Positions 17,119-27,229 of a DNA stretch of 39,369 bases are shown here, one piece after another; position 1 is the first letter of the stretch; each line of letters starts with the position of its first letter. The DNA comes from an uncultured Enterobacteriaceae bacterium (lineage in GTDB: Bacteria; Pseudomonadota; Gammaproteobacteria; Enterobacterales; Enterobacteriaceae): positions 1 to 39,369 of the forward strand of contig CAKZHC010000001.1 of assembly GCA_936920625.1 (NCBI GenBank). Reading direction: 5' to 3'. The translations under genes were made by a program, and so were the position numbers. The notes under the pieces are model-generated. The model was given only the letters and a program-made list of their open reading frames with translations, searched no databases and was not told where the DNA came from.

Positions 17119-17631
17119 ATGATCGGTAAAAATAATTCTCAAAAATTTATTGCACGTAACCGGGCTCCCCGTGTGCAAATTGAATATGACGTAGAGATCT
17201 ATGGTTCAGAGAAGAAAGTTGAACTACCTTTTGTCATGGGAGTACTGGCAGATTTATCAGGTAAGCCACTAGATCCTCTGCCCTCCGTTGTCGACAGACA
17301 TTTTTTGGATATTGATATTGACAACTTTGACGAAAGGATGAAAGCCATGCGCCCCAGAGTGGCTTTCGCCGTTCCTAACACGCTTACCGGTGAAGGGCAG
17401 TTAATGGTAGATATTACATTCGAAAGTATGGGTGATTTCGCACCAGATGCTATTGCCAAAAAAGTCGATTCATTATCCCAGCTGCTGGAAGCGCGAACTC
17501 AGTTAGCTAATTTGCAAACATATATGGATGGTAAAGCAGGAGCTGAAGAACTGGTAATGACTTTGTTAAATGATAAGGCGTTGTTAAATTCTTTGGCCTC
17601 TAAGCCTAAAGAAAAACATACTGAAGTTTAA
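17119..17631 (+). CDS. tssB: T6SS sheath protein TssB (VipA)
   Basis: A 170-residue protein typical of TssB: FIARNRAPRVQIEYDVEIYG, then KKVELPFVMGVLADLSG, and an FDERMKAMRPRVAFAVPN segment, with a C-terminal helix carrying LLEARTQLANLQTYMDGK. ATG 17119 is chosen over the upstream ATG 17092 because AGGG stands five bases before it and the family begins near this residue; the upstream option would add nine residues. TssB pairs with TssC to form the contractile sheath. It is directly upstream of tssC and complete. Confidence 0.95.
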   Translation: MIGKNNSQKFIARNRAPRVQIEYDVEIYGSEKKVELPFVMGVLADLSGKPLDPLPSVVDRHFLDIDIDNFDERMKAMRPRVAFAVPNTLTGEGQLMVDITFESMGDFAPDAIAKKVDSLSQLLEARTQLANLQTYMDGKAGAEELVMTLLNDKALLNSLASKPKEKHTEV

Positions 17632-17658
17632 ACTCTCCTGGAAGACTAAGAGGGAATG

Positions 17659-19164
17659 ATGTCTAAATCTCAATCGGAACATAATCAGAGCAATGTGGCT
17701 GGTCAGGAGACCACGCTGGACGATTTCAATTCACTATTAAATAAAGAATTTAAAGCAAATTCAGATCAAGCGAAAACAGCTATTCAGGGTGCAGTAAAAA
17801 CTCTGGCTGAGCAGGCGCTGGCAAATACTGTAGTCGTTTCAGACGATGCTTATAAAAGTATCGCGACAATCATTGCAGAAATAGACAGTAAGCTCTCAGA
17901 ACAAATTAATCTTATCCTCCATCACAAGGACTTTCAGTCACTTGAAAGTGCGTGGCGTGGACTTCATTATCTGATATTTAATACTGAGACTGATGAAAAG
18001 CTAAAGTTGCGTTTCATGGATATATCAAAAGATGAGCTTCGTCGAAGTGTCAGGCGTTATAAAGGCATTGCGTGGGATCAGAGCCCGATGTTCAAAAAGG
18101 TTTATGAAGAGGAGTATGGTCAGCTAGGGGGAGAACCGTACGGTTGCTTGGTGGCTGATTATTTCTTTGACCATTCACCACCAGATGTTGATTTATTAAC
18201 TTCAATCGGAAAGATTGCTGCCTCTGCACATGTGCCCTTTATTACAGGTGCTTCGCCCAACGTATTACAGATGGAATCCTGGCAGGAACTGTCTAACCCG
18301 CGTGATTTAACCAAAATTTTTACACAAAATCTGGAGGATGCCGCTTGGAATAGTCTGCGACAGTCGGAAGACTCCCGTTATATTGGACTTGCCATGCCTC
18401 GTTTTCTTGCCCGTTTACCTTGGGGGATCCGTACTAATCCGGTTGATACTTTTCATTTCGAAGAGACAACAGATGGTGCTGATCATAGCAAGTATGTCTG
18501 GGCTAACGCTGCTTATGCAATGGCAGTCAATATTAATCGTTCTTTTAAAGAGAATGGCTGGTGTACTATGATTCGTGGCGTCGAGAGTGGGGGAGTGGTT
18601 GAGGGCCTGCCATGCCATACTTTTCCCACTGATGACGGCGGTATTGATATGAAATGCCCCACCGAAATTGCCATCTCAGATCGTCGTGAATCCGAATTAG
18701 CCAAGAATGGTTTCATTCCCTTAGTACATCGTAAAAATACTGATTATGCAGCTTTCATAGGTGCCCAATCTTTACAAAAGCCGGCGGAGTATTACGATCC
18801 TGATGCAACATCAAATGCCAATTTGTCAGCAAGGCTTCCTTATCTGTTTGCCTGCTCTCGCTTTGCTCACTATTTAAAATGTATTGTGCGCGACAAAGTG
18901 GGTACATTCAAAAAACGTGAAGATATGCAGCGCTGGCTTAATGACTGGGTCATGAACTATGTTGATGGTGACCCCGCCAACTCGTCGACAGAAATAAAAG
19001 CCCGCCGCCCGCTTGCAAATGCTGAAGTGGTTGTGGAGGATGTCGAGGGTAATCCCGGATATTATCAGGCAAAATTTTATTTGCTTCCTCACTTTCAACT
19101 GGAGGGGCTGACTGTGTCATTGCGGATGGTAGCTAAATTACCATCATTGAAACAGATCGCCTGA
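17659..19164 (+). CDS. tssC: T6SS sheath protein TssC (VipB)
   Basis: A 501-residue sheath subunit, intact. Diagnostic stretches are DFQSLESAWRGLHYLI, LRFMDISKDELRR, PYGCLVADYFFDHSP, TSIGKIAASAHVPFI, and the C-terminal YQAKFYLLPHFQLEGLTVSL. Two ATGs occur in tandem (17656 and 17659); the second has better spacing from AGAGGG. TssC is the outer sheath partner of TssB and carries the ClpV-binding N-terminal helix. The gene follows tssB by 27 bp. Confidence 0.96.
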   Translation: MSKSQSEHNQSNVAGQETTLDDFNSLLNKEFKANSDQAKTAIQGAVKTLAEQALANTVVVSDDAYKSIATIIAEIDSKLSEQINLILHHKDFQSLESAWRGLHYLIFNTETDEKLKLRFMDISKDELRRSVRRYKGIAWDQSPMFKKVYEEEYGQLGGEPYGCLVADYFFDHSPPDVDLLTSIGKIAASAHVPFITGASPNVLQMESWQELSNPRDLTKIFTQNLEDAAWNSLRQSEDSRYIGLAMPRFLARLPWGIRTNPVDTFHFEETTDGADHSKYVWANAAYAMAVNINRSFKENGWCTMIRGVESGGVVEGLPCHTFPTDDGGIDMKCPTEIAISDRRESELAKNGFIPLVHRKNTDYAAFIGAQSLQKPAEYYDPDATSNANLSARLPYLFACSRFAHYLKCIVRDKVGTFKKREDMQRWLNDWVMNYVDGDPANSSTEIKARRPLANAEVVVEDVEGNPGYYQAKFYLLPHFQLEGLTVSLRMVAKLPSLKQIA

Positions 19165-19244
19165 GCGAAGAGCGTTAAATTAACCGGATATCATATAATT
19201 CGATTAAAAAGTCAGAATTTTGTAGTGCTAACATCACAAAAAAC

Positions 19245-19284
19245 GATGGTGAGAATTTCGAAAATGAATTTTGGAATCACCATC
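19245..19284 (+). promoter_or_regulatory. inverted repeat in the hcp leader
   Basis: Eight bases, GATGGTGA (19245-19252), are repeated inverted as TCACCATC (19277-19284) across a 24-base AT-rich spacer in the 162-bp gap between tssC and hcp. It could form a stem-loop limiting read-through from tssC, or be a regulator site for an hcp promoter. No T-run follows. Evidence is the symmetry alone. Confidence 0.4.
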
Positions 19285-19326
19285 CTCTTGTATCGAATAA
19301 TTAGCTAACGTGCTTGAGAGGAAATT

Positions 19327-19814
19327 ATGGCACAAGATATGTTTATTAAAATCGAAGGTATCGAGGGGGAATCTCCGGATGCTTCACATAAAAATGAAAT
19401 TCAGGTGTTATCATGGGGCTGGGGTGTTTCACAACATTCAAATATGCACAGTGGTTCGGGTGGTGGTTCTGGCAAAGCCACCGTCAATGACTTCAACTTT
19501 AAACATTATTTTGATAAAGCCAGTCCTAATCTGCTGAGTTATTGTCTGACAGGTAAGCATATTAAAAATATCCAGTTTACCGTTCGTAAGGCAGGAGGTG
19601 ATCCACTGGAGTATCTTATTATTAAATTCACTGACGTTATTATTACAAGCGTAGAGAGGGGGGGGGGGCTCTTGAAGATGAAACTCGTCCACGTGAAACA
19701 GTGAACTTCTCCTTTACTAAAATGACAGAAGATTATGTAATGCAAAATGCTGAAGGTCATAAGTCTGGTGTTATTTCCGCCAGCTATGATATCAAGGCAA
19801 ATATTAATGGATGA
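19327..19814 (+). pseudogene. hcp: T6SS tube protein Hcp (TssD), frameshifted at an 11-G tract
   Basis: The first 111 codons encode a clear Hcp: MAQDMFIKIEGIEGESPDAS, IQVLSWGWGVSQ, and VNDFNFKHYFDKASPNL. A good AGAGGAAA ribosome site precedes ATG 19327. At 19658-19668 a run of 11 G shifts the frame, giving VERGGGLLKMKLVHVKQ and a stop at 19704. In the alternative frame the authentic end continues (LEDETRPRETVNFSFTKMT, then YVMQNAEGHKSGVISASYDI) to TGA at 19814. Removing two G (9-G tract) or adding one (12-G) restores a protein of about 162 residues, the normal Hcp size. Hcp forms the expelled tube and chaperones small effectors. The break could be reversible slippage, a permanent mutation or a homopolymer error. 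Confidence 0.92.
19658..19668 (+). repeat. homopolymeric G11 tract inside hcp
   Basis: Eleven consecutive G form the longest mononucleotide G/C run noticed in the window. It lies within coding sequence at the exact point where the Hcp frame is lost, so changes in its length would switch Hcp between full-length and truncated forms. Confidence 0.95.
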
Positions 19815-19824
19815 CTTGTGATTC

Positions 19825-19843
19825 TGCCGCTGAAAAAGCGGCA
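19825..19843 (+). promoter_or_regulatory. hairpin downstream of hcp
   Basis: TGCCGCT and AGCGGCA form a perfect 7-bp stem around a GAAAA loop, 11 bases after the restored hcp stop. There is no T-run behind it. A stable hairpin after hcp is a common way of giving hcp higher transcript levels than the downstream T6SS genes; here that is inference. Confidence 0.65.
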
Positions 19844-19879
19844 TATCAATCTAATTATATATAAATTATCTGTAATTTA

Positions 19880-20440
19880 ATGAATGGATCACTGATTAAA
19901 TATTTAAGGAAGTGTTGCTCTTATCGTCTGTTTTTTAAAATTATGCTAATTGCCATAATTGGGCTGGCAGGATGCAGCAATAAGAGCAAACAAAAACAGG
20001 TTGAATCCATCCCCATCCATATAACACTGGTGGCTGGGGATAATATCAATCTTAATGAAGATGGAGTAGCCAATCCGGTACGGGTGCAGATTTATCAGCT
20101 TCACCAACAAGATCTGTTTGATGCTGCAGATTTTCTAACTTTGAGCGAAAAAGGAGATCCTCAATTAGCGGAACAATCACAAACTATTCTCGACACTATC
20201 ATTCGGCCAGGCGAGAAAAAGGAGCGGGATATTATAGTAAAAGGAGATGTCATGGCACTGGCCGCGGTTATTGCATATCGTGACATATCTCACTCAGCAT
20301 GGAAGCAGGTTGTGGCTATGCCAGCCAGACCTGAGCCTCGCTGGTACCAAAATTTATACTTGTGGCCTGAAAAAGCGTGGCGACCTCATTTTGTCATTCA
20401 TGTGGGGCGGCTGGCTACCACTGTTAAAAGTATGGAATAA
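19880..20440 (+). CDS. tssJ: T6SS outer-membrane lipoprotein TssJ
   Basis: A 186-residue lipoprotein. The hydrophobic signal MLIAIIGLAGC ends in a lipobox (LAGC; acylated cysteine near residue 32), followed by the transthyretin-like TssJ fold with NPVRVQIYQLHQQDLFDAADF, PGEKKERDIIV and a C-terminal RWYQNLYLWPEKAWRPHFVI. TssJ sits on the inner face of the outer membrane and recruits TssM. The upstream ATG is used, although no strong ribosome site is visible; ATG 19943 would give a shorter signal peptide. The stop is 3 bp before the tssK start. Confidence 0.92.
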   Translation: MNGSLIKYLRKCCSYRLFFKIMLIAIIGLAGCSNKSKQKQVESIPIHITLVAGDNINLNEDGVANPVRVQIYQLHQQDLFDAADFLTLSEKGDPQLAEQSQTILDTIIRPGEKKERDIIVKGDVMALAAVIAYRDISHSAWKQVVAMPARPEPRWYQNLYLWPEKAWRPHFVIHVGRLATTVKSME

Positions 20441-20443
20441 ACC

Positions 20444-21791
20444 ATGAGAACACAAAAAGTCGTCTGGAGTGAGGGTCTTTTTCTGCGTCCACAACTTTTT
20501 CAACAACAGGAACGTTATCTGGAATTTTATGCCCACCAGCGGGCGGTAACGATTACCCCCTTTTTCTGGGGTTTCGCGGCATATGAAATTGATCGGGAAG
20601 CGCTATCTTACGGTAAGTTAGTATTACGCTCGGGGAAAGGGGTGTTGCCTGATGGAACACCGTTCGAAATTCCCGGGCATACCTCTCCACCGGAACCGCT
20701 GACGATTACCCCTGAACATCTGGGGAAGATGCTCTGGCTCGCTGTCCCCCTAAGACTCGATAACAGCTAATGAGACGATTTTCGAGCATCGTGATCTTAG
20801 TTCGCTGGCCCGATTCTGTTCTCTGGAGACAGAGCTGAAGGATACTAATGCTATCCACCAGGGCCCAAAGCCTGTTCAGCTCGCTCAGCTCCGGCTTCGT
20901 TTGCTGGCTGAAAATGAAATGACAGAATCGTGGATAGGTTTACCGCTGACACGTGTGCGTGCTATTCAGCCTGATGGCAGTGTGCTTTTGCATACCAATG
21001 ACTACATCCCCCCCGTTACTGGTTACGCTGCAAGTTCGTTACTTAGCGAATGGCTGACCCATCTGAACGGTTTAGTAAAAATGCGGGCAGGCATGCTGGC
21101 CAGCCGTCTTTCCAACAGTACAGGAAAGGTTAGCGCCAGTGGTGAAGTTGTGGATTATTTATTATTGCAAATATTCAATAAATATGAGCCTGTTCTTGAT
21201 CATTTACGACATATTCCTGAATTACCGCCAATTACACTCTATCAAGAGCTGTCAAAGTTTGCGGGGGAATTGTCCACTTTTATACGGGTGAAAACGCGCA
21301 GACCACGGGCCGCGCCGGGCTATGATCACTCTCGTCTTTATGACTCTATACGTCCTCTGGTTGATGATATTCATGACCTCCTGAACCAGATTCTGGTTCG
21401 TGCGGGTCAAATAATACCACTGGAACCAAGAGGCAACGGCGTCTGGTCTGCAATGATTTTACCTGCTGAGTTACGGGAATTTTCGAATCTGGTGCTCGCA
21501 GTCAGTGCTCAGCTGCCTAAAGATGTTTTACAGCATCAGTATGCTGCGCAGGTGAAAATTAGCGCTCCACAGCAGTTACTGGAACTGGTCCGCTCACATC
21601 TGCCGGGGCTGGAAATTCACTCTTTGCCTGTTCCGCCGCGCCAGATTCCATATAACACAGGTTATGTCTATTTTGAACTGGTTAAAAGCGGGCCTTTTTG
21701 GGAAAAAATCTCTTCTGCCGGGGCTGTTGCAATGCATATTGCAGGTAGTTTCCCAGACTTAAAAATGGAATTATGGGGTATTCGTGACTGA
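20444..21791 (+). pseudogene. tssK: T6SS baseplate protein TssK, frameshifted
   Basis: The gene starts MRTQKVVWSEGLFLRPQLFQQQER, the family's N-terminal signature, and runs to LWLAVPLRLDNS before a TAA at 20768-20770. One extra base near 20765 (AACAGCT for AACGCT) explains the break: with it removed the frame continues LDNANETIFEHRDLSS and proceeds through TESWIGLPLTRVRAI, LPPITLYQELSKFAGELSTF and the C-terminal YVYFELVKSGPFWEKI to TGA at 21791. Total length would be about 449 residues, as expected. TssK connects the baseplate to the TssL/TssM membrane complex. The stop overlaps the tssL start by one base (TGATG). The lesion is not in a homopolymer, so it is less typical of a sequencing artefact. 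Confidence 0.93.
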
Positions 21792-23167
21792 TGAGCGATA
21801 ATAGCCAACTCAAAATGGAAGCTGCACTGGATTCAGCCAGCGCGGCCACCATTGAGAAAAATAGCGACCAGGCGTTAGGGCATTTTTTAGTGGATAGTCA
21901 GCTACTGGCGCGGGATGGAGATCATCTGGCGGGGCCGGATGAGGATTTTAGTGCTCCTTTTGATCTGCCACCATCTTACGACAACATGCAGTTGCGTAGT
22001 GAGGGGATTGCACAGCGTTTGGCTAAAGTTGTGGCGGCTGAGAATCCATTACTTGAAGCAGCCCAGCCTCTTTTACGTGCATTAAGCGAGATGCCTGCCG
22101 TGCTGGACGAAAATTATCACGCCATCTCACTCAAGCAGGCATTAAAGAATGAGATAACGTTATTCAGCGTTGTGTGCGATGAAGCCGATATCTCCTGGAA
22201 AAAAATGGCCATAGTGCGCTACTGCATTTGTACCGCACTTGATGAGGCTGCTCATGCTACCCCCTGGGGTGTTCAGACGGGATGGTCGCAAAGCAATCTT
22301 CTCAACCATTTTGAAGGAGATAACGATGGCGGCGACAAATTTTTTCTTCTGGTCGGCCGGCTTTCAATGACGCCCAACGAGTATCTTGATGTATTAGAGA
22401 TACTTCTCCGCATTTTGGGCTTGGGTTTTGAAGGACGATATAGCATTGTTGAAAATGGCGATCGTCAGCTAACTAAAATACGCCAGCGTCTGCTGACCCT
22501 GCTGCAAACGTCACGCGATGCTTTACCGCAAGAGTTATCATCTCAAGCACTTCCCGTTCGTACCGATCGAAAACGTCATAATTATTTTATACCGTTACGA
22601 GTTTCTTTACTGCTGGCAGGCACATTGATTGCTGGGAGCTGGATTTACTACAAATATTTTCTGGTTGTTCCCGAGAGTGCACTTTTAAACCGGTTAGGAA
22701 GCCTGGCCCGTTTACCAAAAACATTTGTCCCGGCGCCGCAGGCATTACGACTCAGAATTTTGTTGAAAAATGAGATCGCTCAGAAACTGTTAAGTGTCGT
22801 GGAGGATGCAGGCCACGGCATAGTGACGTTCAATGGCAATATCATGTTCAACACAGGCGGAACGGATATCCGGGAAGAGGTGTTACCCGTCTTGCAACGT
22901 ATTGCTCAGGAGGTGAAGCGGGTAAAAGGACGGGTACGTATCGTAGGGTATACCGACTCGATGCCAATAAACAGGCCAGGTATACCAAATAATCAGGTTC
23001 TCTCAGAAAAGCGTGCCTCAAGTGTTGCTGCTTTGTTGGAGGAAATGGGCATTGCCAGCAATAACCTTCGTAGTGAAGGTGCGGGAGATCGTAAGCCTAT
23101 TGCCAGCAATACCACAGCTGAAGGGCGTGCTAAGAATCGCCGGGTAGATATCGTAGTGGATTATTAA
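21791..23167 (+). CDS. tssL: T6SS inner-membrane protein TssL with OmpA-like peptidoglycan-binding domain
   Basis: A 458-residue protein, intact. The cytoplasmic DotU domain (about 75-245) has NPLLEAAQPLLRAL, CICTALDEAAHATPWG and GDKFFLLVGRLSMTPNEYLD. A single membrane helix lies at about 267-289, followed by a periplasmic OmpA domain (345-458) with GYTDSMP (386-392), LSEKRASSVAALL and AKNRRVDIVV. The extended TssL form anchors the T6SS membrane complex to peptidoglycan. It starts within the tssK stop and is followed 12 bp later by tssM. A shorter DotU-like copy exists at 2171-2764. Confidence 0.96.
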   Translation: MSDNSQLKMEAALDSASAATIEKNSDQALGHFLVDSQLLARDGDHLAGPDEDFSAPFDLPPSYDNMQLRSEGIAQRLAKVVAAENPLLEAAQPLLRALSEMPAVLDENYHAISLKQALKNEITLFSVVCDEADISWKKMAIVRYCICTALDEAAHATPWGVQTGWSQSNLLNHFEGDNDGGDKFFLLVGRLSMTPNEYLDVLEILLRILGLGFEGRYSIVENGDRQLTKIRQRLLTLLQTSRDALPQELSSQALPVRTDRKRHNYFIPLRVSLLLAGTLIAGSWIYYKYFLVVPESALLNRLGSLARLPKTFVPAPQALRLRILLKNEIAQKLLSVVEDAGHGIVTFNGNIMFNTGGTDIREEVLPVLQRIAQEVKRVKGRVRIVGYTDSMPINRPGIPNNQVLSEKRASSVAALLEEMGIASNNLRSEGAGDRKPIASNTTAEGRAKNRRVDIVVDY

Positions 23168-23179
23168 TGGACTTATTTT

Positions 23180-26100
23180 ATGTCAATTATAAATCGTTTT
23201 TTTACAGGTAAAGGATTACAGCGAACTCTGCTGATAGCCCTGTTTTTGCTGCTGGCAGCGGCTGGCTGGTTTTTAGGGCCATGGCTGGGGTTTGGTGATG
23301 TTCGTCCACTTGAGAGCATAGCTCACCGTATCCTGACGCTGATAATGCTGTTTCTGCTGTTGCTGTTAATTTGGTACAGCCTGCCGATTTTTCTCCATAT
23401 TGCGGTAATAGTTATTACATCAGTCTGGATAACCGGACCTTACCTGTTGATTGGCAAAAGTTATCCTTTACAGGATGCCACACACCGCCTGATTGTGATG
23501 GCTATAGTGCTGTTGATTGCTTTGCTGTGGGGTGGCTGGCGCTTGTTACAGGCAATTGCAGCTAATCCAGCGTGGCTGGAGACTTTCAGACAAAAGCGGT
23601 TTAAAAAGGATGAAATCCAGGCAGACATTACGGCAATAAACCGCATTATTCAAAGCGGTATGAAACATATGCAGAGGATTACACGTACCATACCTCTGTG
23701 GCGTCGTTTTTTATTCTCTGATTATCGCCGCACTGGGTTGCCCTGGTTTATGGTCATTGGCGCGCCAAAATCGGGCAAAACATCTATAATCTTCTCCTCG
23801 GATCAGGCCTTTCCCCTGCCTGAGCAACTTAATCGCAAAGATCGCGAAAATCCGCCAACCGGGCAATGTGAATGCCTGTTTACTAATGACGCTCTGTTCT
23901 TTGATACATCGGGTAAATACGTTACTCGGGGTGATGATCTGGCACAGCATGAATGGATGGCTATTTTACATGCACTGAAAAAAACGCGCCCGGTAAAAGC
24001 GATAAACGGTGTGATTTTGGTGTTGTCTGCCCAGGATATTTTGCATAAAGATCAGGGCGAACAATTAAGCCTTGCCTCTGAATTGCGTGCCCGTCTTGAC
24101 GAATTACGCCAGCATCTGGGTATCCGTTTTCCCGTTTATGTCACGGTAACTAAACTCGATTTGTTAACTGGATTCGAAGAGTACTTCCGCAATTTAACGG
24201 CTTCTGAACGTGAGCAAATGTGGGGAGTCACCTTTCCTTACGGCAAAGAGGAGGGGGCTGTACCTGATGATTTACATGAGCGGATCACTCAGGCGCTCCT
24301 GAAACTGGAAGATCGTCTTCATAAAGCGATGTACGTACGGCAGCAGGAGGAGTATGACGTTAATGATCGTAAAAAGATGTATGCATTGCCGCAGGATTTT
24401 CGTGTGCTGGCTGTCAATACCGCCGGTATCGTTAACAATATCTTCTTTGCTTCTCGCTATGACGAAACGCAGTTTCATTCAACATTGCGGGGCATCTACT
24501 TTCTTAGTAATTGCCAGCCTAGCCATTCAGAGCTGGTAAACAACAGCACGCTATTGCATAAATGGCACAATCTTATACATCAAAAACAACCCCAAACACC
24601 AGCGTCGGTTCGGGAAAAACCGAATGAGGAAGATGTGATTGCGGGTAGCGCCTGGGGAAAACACTATTTTCTCAGTCGCCTTTTTAGTGACGTTATTGTC
24701 GCTGATCGTGATTTGGTCAGTTATAACATGCGATTACACTCGCAGTACTGGTTGAAGAACGTTGCTGGCCATCTGGCTGCACTGGCAATAATGGTATGGC
24801 TGCTCTCCGCGTTCACCAAAAGCTTTCACCTTAATCAGGAATACCTCCACGTTGTAAAAAACAAAATGGATGTATTAGGAAGTCAGGTCACAGAATTTGT
24901 CGAAAACCCTAGCAAACCTCTGTTACCGGGTGTTCTTAATGCTTCCCGGAATGTGGCTCAATATGACGAACTGAACTTGCCAGACCCCGAATTACCGTGG
25001 CGTTACGGCCTTTATACGGGGGGAACGATGCTGGAGGGGGCCCAGAAACTCTATTATTTCTTCCTGAAACAGAGTCTGCTGCCACAATTGCAGGATGAGG
25101 CAGGGAAGAAATTACGTGATGCAATAGACAAAAATGATGCAGATGCCGTCTGGCAATCACTCAAGCTCTATCTGATGCTGGCAGGAGAAGGAAAAACCGA
25201 CAACAGCTATCTGATCAAAGAGATTATCCATCAGTGGGAGAGTAGCGGGGCGATTACTCCTTACGGTGAACGGGCTGTTTTTGTGACCCATTTAAATGCG
25301 CTCTTCTCACTACCTGAATGGCGTCAGAATGCGCGTCCTTTGAATGACGACTGGGTAAAACAGGCTCGCGCGTTACTTGGTGAATATCCAGATACGATGC
25401 GTGTGTGGCACCGTCTCAAATCAGAGTTACTGGCTGATTCTTCTAAAAAACTTACGCTGCGTGGCCTGACTGGCGGCCAGTCGCCAATGATCTTCACGCT
25501 AAATGATGAAGTACTAAAACGCCAAGGTATTGCTCATATCTATACCCGTGATGGCTGGCAGGATCAGGTTAAAAAAAAACTCATCACCAGATTAACGGGT
25601 CTTCAGGATGAGGATCGCTGGGTGATGGGAAACGCTAAAGGCACGACAACTAATCCCCTGACGCTGCGTGAAGGAGTGATGACTCTTTACTTAAAGGAAT
25701 ATACGAGTGTATGGCAGCATTTTCTCGGCAATATACGCCTGGTCCCCATGGGGAAGACGAAGACAGGGGGTGTTAGTATTGATATTGCTTTATTACGCAC
25801 CTTAGTGGGCGATAATTCTCCCCTGCGCACATTGTTACAACGAGTAGTTGATGAGACAACGTTGGCCGGATAAAGAGACGAGAAAACTAACGGATGGATT
25901 ATCTGGCGGCAGGCTGTTGCAGGGGCAGCTGGTACAGCAAGCCCGGAAATTGCAGCAAAATCTTGACGTTCGCGACAAGAGTCTTATTCGCGAGTATTTG
26001 GATTCTAGGTTTGCAGGGATACGCTATTTTGTCCGCGGTGAGACGGAGACCAGCACTGGCAAAGATGAGCAGGATTTTGCCCAGGGGCAGAGTGCACCGA

Positions 26101-27005
26101 TGAATCGGGTAATGGGACTGTTAAACGATCAATATACTCGCATGGTGGTTTATAACAGCTCTTTGGGAAATGGTGAAATACCCTCGATAGGCTCCGAGGG
26201 TGACCGCCTGGCAGCAGAGGCGGAAACCTGGCCTGAACCTGCTAAAAGTATTCTCAGGCCGTTATTAGTTCGCTCCTCCAGGAACATTAAAAATCAGATT
26301 ATCAGTGTTAACTTGCAGGCCATCCGGCAAGGGCCGGGGGAAATTTGTTATCAATTGATTCACGGGCGCTATCCCTTTGCTGAAAGTGAACGAAATGTGG
26401 CATTAAGAGATTTTGTGCACTTTTTTGCAGGTGGGGGGGTTGCAGATAGCTGGTTTAATCAGCATCTGGCAGCTCAGGTAGATACCTCAGCTCATCCCTA
26501 GCGATTTAAAGGATCTCATCAGAGCGAGGGCCTGGCTTTTTTTGAACAGGCAGCTGCCATTCGTAACCAGTTTTTTGCTGATGAGGAGGGGAAGCGCCTG
26601 GCGCTTAATTTTTTGGCTTCGGTACGCTATCTTTCGCCTTCAGTAAACCAGTTATTGCTAAAAATAGGAGACAGGCAACTGCGCTATGCGCATGGCCCTG
26701 TTATTGCTACCGATTTAAACTGGTATGCCGGGGGAAAAGCATCGATCATAACAATTAGTACGCAAAAACCCGGAGTTTCTGCAATGCCTGAGCGAGTCTG
26801 GCGCGGGCCATGGGCGCTGTTTCGCTGGCTGGACGCTGCGCAGGAATCTAATGTAGTGGATGAGAATACATCGGTCTATAGCTGGTCATTTGCAGGGACT
26901 CGTATGGAAATAGCGATCAGTGGGCTCGGTGAAAGTGGTTATAACATGTTACAGCTACTTCGAAATTTTCGCTGTCCGCCTTTATCTGTTAAGCAAAGTA
27001 TATGA
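23180..27005 (+). pseudogene. tssM: T6SS membrane-complex protein TssM (IcmF), frameshift plus amber stop
   Basis: The first 897 codons encode N-terminal membrane helices (about 13-35, 50-95 and 103-120), a Walker A motif GAPKSGKT (194-201), a later membrane helix (ALAIMVWLLSAF, near 535) and most of the periplasmic part. At about 25866-25871 a missing base causes TAA; the next frame carries on with KETRKLTDGLSGGRLLQGQL. At 26499-26501 an in-frame TAG interrupts TSAHP-stop-RFKGSHQSEGLAFF; tryptophan is expected (PWRFKG-like), so TGG to TAG is the probable change. The remainder reaches TGA at 27005 (NFRCPPLSVKQSI). Intact length would be about 1275 residues. TssM spans the envelope from TssL to TssJ, and loss of its C-terminus should abolish TssJ docking. 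Confidence 0.93.
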
Positions 27006-27229
27006 CAAAAAACAGCTGGATGACATTCTCAGGCTAGGGGTGGGCGTTGTAAACAGAATATGAATCAGGCAGGGATGATGGTACCCGGTTTATAGGTGGA
27101 TAGCATCAGCGGGGTTTCCAGAAATCAAAAAGAAATACGTTAGTAAAGTCGGGCGTAATAACCAACGCGGAATCGATTAACAAAGTGTGAAGCCCGCTTT
27201 ACTTATTTAATCTGTTATCAGGTAAGAAC

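Noticed and set aside
5125..27005. Stop-codon reassignment or programmed amber read-through, because all three premature stops are TAG
   Set aside because: TAG is also used as the normal stop of dacC, ybjG, amiD and the fimbrial chaperone, no suppressor tRNA is visible in the window, and several affected genes also have frameshifts. Decay is simpler.
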